Below, one piece after another: positions 56,774-64,000 of a DNA stretch of 64,000 nt (its first letter is position 1; the number at the start of each line of letters is the position of its first letter). Location of the stretch: NCBI RefSeq assembly GCF_015644585.1, contig NZ_JADOBI010000004.1, positions 310,001 through 374,000 of the forward strand, given 5' to 3'. The translations under genes were made by a program, and so were the position numbers. The stretch is from Rahnella laticis. GTDB lineage: Bacteria; Pseudomonadota; Gammaproteobacteria; Enterobacterales; Enterobacteriaceae. Under the pieces are notes generated by a model, which saw only the letters and a program-made list of their open reading frames with translations, made no database searches and was not told the DNA's origin.

Positions 56774-56803
56774 CAAAGGCACCTGCGGGTGCCTTTGACT
56801 TTT
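56774..56803 (+). terminator. Terminator after the exported DUF3298-like gene
   Basis: CAAAGGCACC and GGTGCCTTTG pair around TGCG and are followed by ACTTTT. Confidence 0.85.
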
Positions 56804-56835
56804 AAGATAACAATGCCTTTTCGGGATTAAAACTT

Positions 56836-57426
56836 TTACGCCAGCCAGCCCTGCAACTGCGCGTATTGCAGCAACATAATCGTTTTACCGTCTTTGATGC
56901 GGCCATCTTTGATCATCGCCAGCGCTTCGGTGAACGGCACTTCCAGCACGTCAATATCTTCATCTTCCACGCCACCGCCAGCATTCGCCCGCTGCGATTC
57001 ATCATATTCTGCGGCAAAAAAGTGAACGATTTCCGTCACACTGCCCGGTGACATGTAGCATTCGAAGAGTTTCTCGACGTGCCCGACGGCAAAACCGGTT
57101 TCTTCAATCGCTTCTTTACGGATGCAGTCTTCCGGCGAATCGTCGTCCAGCAAACCTGCGCAGGTTTCCAGCAACATGCCGGTCGGGTTACCGTTGACAT
57201 AGGTTGGCATACGGAACTGATTGATCAGCAGAACGGTTTTCTTTGGCCGGTTATAAAGCAGAATGGTCGCACCGTTTCCCCGGTCATACACTTCACGGGA
57301 TTGCGGCTGACGTTCACCGTTGCGTTTGATTAAGTCGTAGGTGAATTTTCGAAGAACATACCAGTTATCAGAAAGTAACTCGGTCTGTACGTTTTCGATT
57401 TTAGATGACCTGCCATGAGATGACAT
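56836..57426 (-). CDS. nudK: GDP-mannose pyrophosphatase NudK
   Basis: NudK hydrolyses GDP-mannose. The 196-residue product (191 in E. coli) has the family opening [35 protein letters not shown], and a complete Nudix box from G90-like [21 protein letters not shown]. The segment [19 protein letters not shown]-like ([19 protein letters not shown]) is nearly identical to E. coli. It is convergent with the exported gene before it. Confidence 0.93.
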   Translation of the reverse strand: MSSHGRSSKIENVQTELLSDNWYVLRKFTYDLIKRNGERQPQSREVYDRGNGATILLYNRPKKTVLLINQFRMPTYVNGNPTGMLLETCAGLLDDDSPEDCIRKEAIEETGFAVGHVEKLFECYMSPGSVTEIVHFFAAEYDESQRANAGGGVEDEDIDVLEVPFTEALAMIKDGRIKDGKTIMLLQYAQLQGWLA

Positions 57427-57498
57427 TTAGCGTGCCTCCGCTCAGAAGTGGTGAGAGAAGCCGCGTATCATAGCCGCATTAGTACGCCCCTGCCAGCG

Positions 57499-57789
57499 TC
57501 AGCCGTGCTCAATTGCGTCGAGAAGTTGCCCGCGATGTCGGGCAATCCATTGAGGATCCAGCGGTCCCCAGCCGGAAATCTGATAGTAGCCGTCGTTGTT
57601 GCGCACGCCCTGCTGCACAAACTCCAGTTCGATACCCATACCCGGTAACGCTTTCAGTACGTCCTGTAAAGTGCGGCGCGGCCAGCCGGTAATCTCCATT
57701 AGCTTAGGCACATTCGGTTTTTGTTCATTATCGAGCAACCAGCAAAGATAGAGACGGCGCGCAAACACCGAATTCAAAGTCAAACTCAT
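57499..57789 (-). CDS. Winged-helix DNA-binding protein, 96 residues
   Basis: The product has a winged-helix pattern (PNVPKLMEITGWPRRTLQDV, LKALPGMGIELEFVQQ, NNDGYYQISGW) and no other domain. It is likely a small transcription factor conserved in enterobacteria. The gene lies divergent from acrD across 315 bases, so control of acrD is possible but unproven. Confidence 0.78.
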   Translation of the reverse strand: MSLTLNSVFARRLYLCWLLDNEQKPNVPKLMEITGWPRRTLQDVLKALPGMGIELEFVQQGVRNNDGYYQISGWGPLDPQWIARHRGQLLDAIEHG

Positions 57790-57889
57790 CTGGACGACCC
57801 CTGCGTATTGTCATAAAAAGAAGATAGCCAAAGCGTAGACTGTTTCAGCGAATACGTGTGAGACATAACCCTGTGTGCGGGGAGGCTTT

Positions 57890-58030
<141 letters not shown>

Positions 58031-58104
58031 GTCAGATTACTGACGCTCTGTTTGTTTGCTGATGTTAGTCACTCACGCCAGAGTGACAACGAGGTTCTTG
58101 ACGC

Positions 58105-61100
58105 ATGGCTAACTTTTTTATCGATCGCCCGATCTTTGCCTGGGTTTTAGCGATCATCATTTCCTTGTCCGGCGCACTGGCTATCTATTCTTTGCCCGTT
58201 GAACAGTACCCCGATCTGGCTCCGCCAAATGTGCGTATAACCGCCACTTATCCGGGCGCATCAGCTCAGACGTTAGAAAACACGGTGACACAAATCATCG
58301 AGCAGAACATGACCGGGTTAGACAACCTGATGTACATGTCTTCTCAGAGCAGCAGCAACGGCAAATCACAGATTACCCTGAGTTTTGTGGCCGGAACCGA
58401 CCCGAATGAAGCCTTGCAGCAGGTACAAAACCAGCTGCAACAGGCGATGAAACGATTGCCGCAGGCGGTGCAAACACAGGGGGTCACTGTCTCAAAAACC
58501 GGTGATACCAACCTGATGACCGTCGCATTCGTGTCCACCGACGGCAGCATGGATAAGCAGGATATCGCCGACTATGTGGCCTCCAATATTCAGGATCCGT
58601 TAAGCCGTATCGACGGCGTCGGCAGCATTACCGCTTATGGCTCGCAATATGCGATGCGTATCTGGCTCGATCCGAACAAGCTGACTAACTATCAGTTGAC
58701 CACCAGCGATGTGGTGACGGCGATTGAAAACCAGAACAGTCAGGTGGCAGTCGGACAGCTCGGCGGCGCGCCGTCGGTTGATTTACAGGCGCTCAACGCA
58801 ACGGTTAACGCACAGTCGCAGCTGCAAACGCCGCAACAGTTTCGCGATATCACCCTGAAAGTGAATCAGGACGGTTCGCAGGTCAGACTCGGCGATGTCT
58901 CAACCGTCGGTCTGGGTGCCGAAGACTACAGTATTCTCAGCCGCTATAACGGCCAGGCCGCATCCGGTATGGGCGTGCAGCTGGCGTCCGGCGCCAACGA
59001 ACTGCAAACCGACAAGCTGGTTCGCGCACGTCTGACGGAACTGGAAAAATACTTCCCGCACGGGCTCGAAACCCGCATCGCCTATGAAACCACGCCATTC
59101 GTCAAAGCAGCGATCACCGACGTGGTGAAAACGCTGTTCGAAGCGATCGTGCTGGTGTTCCTCGTGATGTACCTGTTCCTGCAAAATATCCGCGCCACGC
59201 TGATCCCGACCATTGCCGTCCCGGTGGTTTTGCTGGGGACGTTCGTGGTGCTGCATCAGTTCGGTTACACCATCAACACCCTGACGATGTTCGCGATGGT
59301 GCTCGCCATCGGGCTGCTGGTCGATGACGCCATCGTGGTAGTCGAAAACGTCGAGCGCGTGATGAGCGAGGAAGGGCTTAGCCCCAGAGACGCAACGCGA
59401 AAATCGATGGGGCAAATTCAGAGTGCGCTGGTGGGTATTACCATGGTGCTGTCGGCTGTATTTATCCCGATGGCGTTTTTTGGCGGTACAACCGGGGCGA
59501 TCTACCGTCAATTCTCCATCACGATTGTTGCCGCGATGGTGCTTTCCGTCTTTGTCGCGCTGACCCTCACACCGGCGCTGTGTTCAACCATTCTCAAGCC
59601 GATTGCCAAGGGCCATCACCACGGCAAAACCGGTTTCTTCGGCTGGTTTAACCGCACGTTCGATAAGAATGCGCACCGTTATGAACGCGGCGTTGGCAGT
59701 ATTCTCCGTCACAGCGTGCGTTATATGCTGGGTTATCTGCTGATCCTCGGCATTCTGGCGTTCCTGTTTGTGAAGCTGCCGACGTCATTCCTGCCGCAGG
59801 AAGATCAGGGCGTACTGACCGTTCAGGTTCAGCTGCCGCCGGGTTCAACGCTGCAACAGACGCAAAAAGTGGTCGAAAAAATCGAGCACTACTTCCTGAC
59901 GCAAGAGAAGAATGATGTGGTTTCCGTGTTCTCCACGCTGGGCGCAGGCCCGGGCGGTAACGGTCAGAACGTTGCCCGACTGTTTATCAGCCTGACGGAC
60001 TGGGACAAACGCACCTCCGGCCATAACTCTGTCTTCGACATTATTGACCGCGCGACCAAAGAATTCCGTCACATCCGCGAGGCACGCGTTATCGCCAGCG
60101 GACCACCGGCCATCAACGGACTGGGGACGTCTGCCGGTTTCGATATGGAATTACAGGATCACGCCGGGAATGGTCATGACGCACTGATGGCCGCGCGCGA
60201 TCAGCTTCTGGAAATGACCAGCAAAGACAGCTCGCTGAGCCGCGTTCGTCATAACGGTCTGGACGACAGCCCGCAGTTGCAGATCGACATCGATCAGGTA
60301 AAAGCGCAGGCACTGGGGGTTTCCGTTGCGGATATCAACAGCACGCTGAGCACCGCCTGGGGTTCCACGTACGTAAATGACTTCGTTGATCGCGGACGTG
60401 TGAAGAAAGTTTATGTTCAGGCCGCCGCGCCGTTCCGTATGCTGCCGGACGACGTGAATAAATGGTACGTACGCAATTCCAGCGGAACGATGGTGCCGTT
60501 CTCCGCATTCACCACGTCGCACTGGCAGACCGGTTCGCCGCGTCTGGAGCGTTACAACGGTTATTCTGCGGTAGAAATTGTCGGTGAAGCTGCAACGGGC
60601 GTCAGCAGCGGTACGGCGATGGATGAGATGGAGAAACTGGTGGCGAAACTGCCTGCCGGATTCGGCCTCGAATGGACGGGGCTTTCGTATCAGGAGCGCC
60701 TTTCCGGTGCACAGGCTCCGGCGCTGTACGCCATCTCCCTGCTGGTCGTATTCCTGTGTCTGGCGGCGCTTTATGAAAGCTGGTCGATTCCGTTCTCGGT
60801 CATGCTGGTGGTGCCGTTAGGCGTAATCGGTGCGGTGATTGCAACGTGGCTGCGCGGGCTGGAAAACGACGTGTACTTCCAGGTCGGGATGTTAACCATC
60901 ATCGGTTTGTCGGCCAAAAACGCCATTCTGATCGTCGAGTTTGCCAATGACCTTAACCACAAAGGCAAAGCGCTGGTGGAAGCCACGCTCGAAGCCTCAA
61001 GGATGCGTCTGCGCCCTATTCTGATGACGTCGCTGGCGTTTATCTTCGGGGTTTTGCCGATGGCGACCAGCACCGGCGCGGGTTCTGCGAGTCAGCACGC

Positions 61101-61260
61101 AGTCGGCACCGGGGTTATCGGCGGGATGATTTCTGCTACCGTTCTGGCAATCTTCTTCGTTCCGCTGTTCTTTGTGCTGGTCCGCCGCCGCTTCCCGGGG
61201 AAAACCGGTGAACCGGTCATCTCGGATATCGTCGCCACCGCGCCGCACGAACACAAATAA
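58105..61260 (+). CDS. acrD: RND-family multidrug efflux transporter AcrD
   Basis: AcrD is the inner-membrane pump for aminoglycosides and anionic drugs and works with AcrA and TolC. It has 1,051 residues (1,037 in E. coli). Twelve helices with two large periplasmic loops are present; the proton-relay aspartates are D407-D408 in [16 protein letters not shown]. Similarity to E. coli AcrD is high throughout ([27 protein letters not shown]), closer than to AcrB. The C-terminal tail is about 14 residues longer. No membrane-fusion gene is adjacent, as usual for acrD. Confidence 0.96.
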   Translation: MANFFIDRPIFAWVLAIIISLSGALAIYSLPVEQYPDLAPPNVRITATYPGASAQTLENTVTQIIEQNMTGLDNLMYMSSQSSSNGKSQITLSFVAGTDPNEALQQVQNQLQQAMKRLPQAVQTQGVTVSKTGDTNLMTVAFVSTDGSMDKQDIADYVASNIQDPLSRIDGVGSITAYGSQYAMRIWLDPNKLTNYQLTTSDVVTAIENQNSQVAVGQLGGAPSVDLQALNATVNAQSQLQTPQQFRDITLKVNQDGSQVRLGDVSTVGLGAEDYSILSRYNGQAASGMGVQLASGANELQTDKLVRARLTELEKYFPHGLETRIAYETTPFVKAAITDVVKTLFEAIVLVFLVMYLFLQNIRATLIPTIAVPVVLLGTFVVLHQFGYTINTLTMFAMVLAIGLLVDDAIVVVENVERVMSEEGLSPRDATRKSMGQIQSALVGITMVLSAVFIPMAFFGGTTGAIYRQFSITIVAAMVLSVFVALTLTPALCSTILKPIAKGHHHGKTGFFGWFNRTFDKNAHRYERGVGSILRHSVRYMLGYLLILGILAFLFVKLPTSFLPQEDQGVLTVQVQLPPGSTLQQTQKVVEKIEHYFLTQEKNDVVSVFSTLGAGPGGNGQNVARLFISLTDWDKRTSGHNSVFDIIDRATKEFRHIREARVIASGPPAINGLGTSAGFDMELQDHAGNGHDALMAARDQLLEMTSKDSSLSRVRHNGLDDSPQLQIDIDQVKAQALGVSVADINSTLSTAWGSTYVNDFVDRGRVKKVYVQAAAPFRMLPDDVNKWYVRNSSGTMVPFSAFTTSHWQTGSPRLERYNGYSAVEIVGEAATGVSSGTAMDEMEKLVAKLPAGFGLEWTGLSYQERLSGAQAPALYAISLLVVFLCLAALYESWSIPFSVMLVVPLGVIGAVIATWLRGLENDVYFQVGMLTIIGLSAKNAILIVEFANDLNHKGKALVEATLEASRMRLRPILMTSLAFIFGVLPMATSTGAGSASQHAVGTGVIGGMISATVLAIFFVPLFFVLVRRRFPGKTGEPVISDIVATAPHEHK

Positions 61261-61268
61261 CAGGCACA

Positions 61269-61301
61269 AAAAAGGCGTTAATGTGAATTAACGCCTTTTT
61301 T
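61269..61301 (+). terminator. Terminator of acrD
   Basis: GGCGTTAAT and ATTAACGCC pair around GTGA, flanked by A and T runs (six T). Confidence 0.92.
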
Positions 61302-61434
61302 ATTAATGATTTATTGGCTGGTGTAAATCGTCGCTTAATGGACGTAATGGTCTTCCTGAACAAACGTTTTTATTATGACGCGCTGACACGGTGAATAAAT
61401 CTTCTCTTTGCTTTGTCGCTGGTATTGTGGGCAA

Positions 61435-61494
61435 TTACGCTTTCAACATACGGTCGATAAAGTCTTTCCAGTGACCTAATTCTTGCTCTAACAT
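61435..61494 (-). CDS. ypfM: Small protein YpfM, 19 residues
   Basis: On the minus strand an ATG at 61494 preceded by AAGGGGAG opens a 19-codon frame MLEQELGHWKDFIDRMLKA. E. coli YpfM, also 19 residues and also between acrD and yffB, reads almost the same (ELGNWKDFIEVML core). The gene is too short for standard ORF lists. Its function is unknown. Confidence 0.9.
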   Translation of the reverse strand: MLEQELGHWKDFIDRMLKA

Positions 61495-61693
61495 TTTACT
61501 CCCCTTGATTGGACGGCGTCATTATACGTCTATTTTTTGTACACGCAAAAATTCATTCGCGATTGTTTAATCGCGATCACAATCCCGCCCCGTCTGGATC
61601 CTGCCCGCGTTTTGCCTCATTATGTGAATTATTCGTGTCCCGCTTTTTGCGCTGGTCAAAAGTTCCTTTATTACTCACAGGTTATGTTTTTTT

Positions 61694-62077
61694 ATGGCAA
61701 CGACGTCTGCTCAAACCACGTTTATTCTTTACGGCATTAAAAATTGCGATACCGTCAAAAAAGCCCGCCGCTGGCTGGAAGAAAATGGCGTTGAATGCCA
61801 GTTCCACGATTATCGGGTTGAAGGCCTGGACGACGCGCTGCTGCAAAACCTCATCAGCAAACAGGGTTGGGAAGCGATGCTCAACACGCGCGGCACCACC
61901 TGGCGCAAGCTGGATGAATCCACGCGCACGGCCTGTGATAACGAAGCCAGCGCCAAAGCCGTGATGCTTGAACATCCGGCTGTGATCAAACGCCCTTTCT
62001 TACTGGCGCCAGATGGCCAGTCTCTGCTGGGATTCAAACCAGAAAGCTATCAGCAATTTCTCGCACAGGTGAAGTAA
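61694..62077 (+). CDS. yffB: ArsC/Spx-family protein YffB
   Basis: This 127-residue protein has a thioredoxin-like fold of the ArsC/Spx family: [20 protein letters not shown] with a single cysteine, [12 protein letters not shown] and [17 protein letters not shown]. It is close to E. coli YffB (118), with about 8 extra N-terminal residues. Arsenate reductase activity has not been shown; a glutathione-dependent thiol reductase role is proposed. It is followed 1 base later by dapE. Confidence 0.93.
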   Translation: MATTSAQTTFILYGIKNCDTVKKARRWLEENGVECQFHDYRVEGLDDALLQNLISKQGWEAMLNTRGTTWRKLDESTRTACDNEASAKAVMLEHPAVIKRPFLLAPDGQSLLGFKPESYQQFLAQVK

Positions 62078-62078
62078 C

Positions 62079-63206
62079 ATGAGTTGTCCGGTTCTCGATT
62101 TAGCCCAGCAGTTAATCCGCCGCCCTTCCCTCAGCCCGGACGATGCAGGCTGCCAGGAAATTATGATTGCCCGCCTGCAGGCCATTGGTTTTCATATTGA
62201 GCCAATGAATTTTGGCGATACCCTCAATTTTTGGGCGACGCGCGGTGAAGGCAAAACCCTGGCATTTGCCGGGCACACTGACGTCGTACCGACCGGCGAT
62301 CACAATCTGTGGGTGACCGGCCCGTTCGAGCCGACCCTGCGCGATGGCATGCTGTATGGCCGTGGCGCTGCCGATATGAAAGGTTCGCTGGCGGCGATGG
62401 TGGTCGCGGCTGAACGTTTTGTGGCAGCAACCCCGAATCACAAAGGCCGTCTGGCGTTTCTGATCACTTCCGATGAAGAAGCCAGCGCCGTGAACGGCAC
62501 CGTCAAAGTGGTTAACGCCCTGATGGAACGCAAAGAGCGCCTGGATTTTTGTCTGGTCGGCGAGCCGTCCAGCACCACCCGCGTGGGCGATATTGTGAAA
62601 AATGGCCGTCGCGGCTCGATGACCGCTAACCTGCACGTGCATGGCGTTCAGGGGCACGTTGCCTATCCGCATCTGGCCGATAATCCGGTACACCGCGCAA
62701 TGCCTGCGCTCAACGAACTGGTCGCGACGGTCTGGGATAACGGCAACGAATTCTTCCCGCCGACCAGCATGCAAATCGCCAATATCAATGCCGGTACCGG
62801 CAGCAATAACGTGATCCCCGGCGAGCTGTATGTGCAGTTTAACTTCCGCTTCAGCACGGAACTGACCGATGCCATCATTAAGCAGCGCGTCGCTGAACTG
62901 CTGGATCGCCACAATCTTCAGTACACCCTGAACTGGGTGGTGTCCGGCCAGCCGTTCCTGACGTCGCGCGGTGAACTGGTTGACGCCGTCGTGAATGCCG
63001 TTCGCCACTACAGCGAAATCACGCCAGAGCTGCAAACCACCGGCGGAACCTCCGACGGGCGTTTCATCGCGCTGATGGGTGCTCAGGTGGTTGAACTGGG
63101 GCCGGTGAATGCCACCATCCACAAAATCAACGAATGCGTACATGCCGCCGATTTGCAGGTTCTCAGCCGTATGTATCAGCGCATCATGGAACAGCTAGTC
63201 GCATGA
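62079..63206 (+). CDS. dapE: Succinyl-diaminopimelate desuccinylase
   Basis: DapE is the dinuclear zinc enzyme of lysine and peptidoglycan precursor synthesis. It has 375 residues, as in E. coli. Metal and catalytic residues are H66 and D68 (AGHTDVVP), D99 (GRGAADMKG) and E133-E134 (SDEEASA); GGTSDGRF and the C-terminal NATIHKINE histidine are present. It overlaps the following peptidase gene by 4 bases. Confidence 0.97.
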   Translation: MSCPVLDLAQQLIRRPSLSPDDAGCQEIMIARLQAIGFHIEPMNFGDTLNFWATRGEGKTLAFAGHTDVVPTGDHNLWVTGPFEPTLRDGMLYGRGAADMKGSLAAMVVAAERFVAATPNHKGRLAFLITSDEEASAVNGTVKVVNALMERKERLDFCLVGEPSSTTRVGDIVKNGRRGSMTANLHVHGVQGHVAYPHLADNPVHRAMPALNELVATVWDNGNEFFPPTSMQIANINAGTGSNNVIPGELYVQFNFRFSTELTDAIIKQRVAELLDRHNLQYTLNWVVSGQPFLTSRGELVDAVVNAVRHYSEITPELQTTGGTSDGRFIALMGAQVVELGPVNATIHKINECVHAADLQVLSRMYQRIMEQLVA

Positions 63207-63877
63207 TCAGCCACGAAATGCTGACCGGTCGCTCAGACGCGCATCTGGTCACATTGGGCGAAGGCCCGCACCGGTTACAAAAAGCCGCCGCCGGTGCCTT
63301 TGCAGAAATGCAAAAAGCAGCGGCGCAGGCCGGGTTTAATTTGCAGCCCGCCAGTACTTTTCGAGATTTCAGTCGCCAGCGGGCCATCTGGAATGGCAAA
63401 TTTCGCGGCGAGCGACCAGTATTAGATAAGAACAGCCAGCCGGTGGACATCAGCACGTTGTCTGCCGCTGAACGTTGTGAACTGATCCTGCGCTGGTCGG
63501 CACTGCCGGGCGCAAGCCGCCATCACTGGGGCAGCGATCTGGATGTTTACGATCCGTCTCTGCTGCCGGAAGGCCGGACGCTGCAACTGGAGCCGTGGGA
63601 ATACGAGGAAAACGGCTATTTTCATCGGCTGAACCTCTGGATGTCGGCGCACATGGAAGCGTTTGGCTTTTACCGGCCTTTTGCGCAGGATCGTGGCGGC
63701 GTTGCCGTTGAACCCTGGCACCTGAGTTATCGTCCTCTGGCACAGCAGTGCGAATCACAGCTGACGCCGGAGGTGCTTATCAGCGCGTGGCAGGGCCAGG
63801 ATATCGCCGGCTCTGACTGGGTCATCAGTGAGATAGCGACAATTTTTCCACGTTTTATCGCCCTAAACCCTACATAA
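63203..63877 (+). CDS. M15-family D-alanyl-D-alanine carboxypeptidase-like protein
   Basis: The ATG at 63203 overlaps the dapE stop (ATGA) and gives 224 residues. The zinc site of the VanY/M15B family is clear: [15 protein letters not shown] (HxxxxxxD) and [11 protein letters not shown]. No signal peptide is seen, so it may act on cytosolic peptides, or be exported otherwise. E. coli has no such gene between dapE and ypfN. Confidence 0.85.
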   Translation: MISHEMLTGRSDAHLVTLGEGPHRLQKAAAGAFAEMQKAAAQAGFNLQPASTFRDFSRQRAIWNGKFRGERPVLDKNSQPVDISTLSAAERCELILRWSALPGASRHHWGSDLDVYDPSLLPEGRTLQLEPWEYEENGYFHRLNLWMSAHMEAFGFYRPFAQDRGGVAVEPWHLSYRPLAQQCESQLTPEVLISAWQGQDIAGSDWVISEIATIFPRFIALNPT

Positions 63878-63892
63878 ATTAAGGAGCACGCC

Positions 63893-64000
63893 ATGGAGTG
63901 GATTAAAGATTACTGGTGGATCGTTCTGATCATTCTGATCGGCATGTTTATCAGCGGGATGAAAGAGTTACGCCGTGTGGACGTGAAGAAATACCTGAAA
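63893..64000 (+). CDS. ypfN: YpfN (UPF0370) small membrane protein, 3' end cut by the window
   Basis: The ATG at 63893 follows AAGGAG. The visible 36 residues (MEWIKDYWWIVLIILIG, then MKELRRVDVKKYLK) match E. coli YpfN, a 66-residue single-pass membrane protein of unknown function that follows dapE. The frame runs off the end of the window. Confidence 0.92.
   Translation, partial: MEWIKDYWWIVLIILIGMFISGMKELRRVDVKKYLK

Noticed and set aside
62112-63143. Open frame of 343 codons on the minus strand
   Set aside because: It is antisense to dapE, which is conserved over its full length; the frame is a shadow of codon bias.

Overview
The window is a 64 kb piece of chromosome from a gamma-proteobacterium of the order Enterobacterales. 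The gene order corC-lnt-gltIJKL, ybeL, leuS-lptE-holA-nadD, rsfS-rlmH-mrdA-mrdB-rlpA-dacA-ybeD-lipB-ybeF-lipA-tatE is that of the E. coli 14-minute region, and the proteins are close to E. coli and Yersinia proteins in length and motifs. Missing E. coli neighbours (cobC between nadD and rsfS; the hscC/rihA block between gltL and ybeL), a Yersinia-like NadD and the mix of accessory genes suggest a Yersiniaceae-type genome (Rahnella, Ewingella, Rouxiella or Serratia relatives). The genus cannot be fixed by eye.

Layout. 1-6 kb: end of corC, lnt, and the glutamate/aspartate ABC transporter gltIJKL with a sigma-54 promoter, NtrC-like sites and an SroC-like RNA. 6-22 kb: dense housekeeping block for leucyl-tRNA charging, LPS assembly, DNA polymerase III, NAD synthesis, ribosome maturation, rod-shape cell wall synthesis and lipoate synthesis, ending at tatE. 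22-34 kb: the ancestral tatE-ybeM-crcB-cspE order is still visible but is split by inserted accessory genes: a MASE2-GGDEF diguanylate cyclase, a polar amino-acid-type ABC transporter with an amidase and an NMT1-like protein facing a MocR regulator, a GNAT enzyme, and a TetR plus MFS efflux pair. crcB carries a clear fluoride riboswitch. 34-47 kb: accessory region with iron-related genes: a Fur-box-linked siderophore-binding protein, a prolyl oligopeptidase, a second and degenerate MASE2-GGDEF protein, and a TonB-dependent receptor. The receptor is divergent from two tandem PstS-like proteins lacking signal peptides and an RpiR regulator. 47-52 kb: sugar acetyltransferase, araE, a LysR/quinone oxidoreductase pair, tRNA-Arg(UCU) and a lactate/malate dehydrogenase-type enzyme. 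53-64 kb: folD-ybcJ (E. coli 12 min) joined, through two uncharacterised exported proteins, to nudK-acrD-ypfM-yffB-dapE-ypfN (E. coli 55 min).

Most interesting signals: (1) the TonB receptor / two leaderless PstS-like proteins / RpiR locus, whose shared 518-bp control region carries two Fur-box-like sites and a 15-bp inverted repeat in mirror arrangement; (2) a possible orphan small RNA gene at 46.83-46.93 kb with a near-consensus promoter and a strong terminator but no ORF; (3) a paired NtrC-like site downstream of the gltI sigma-54 promoter; (4) an unannotated 30-residue membrane peptide gene after crcB; (5) an attenuator-like hairpin before acrD. No CRISPR array, insertion sequence, prophage or rRNA was seen. 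All functional calls rest on reading by eye; no database search was run.
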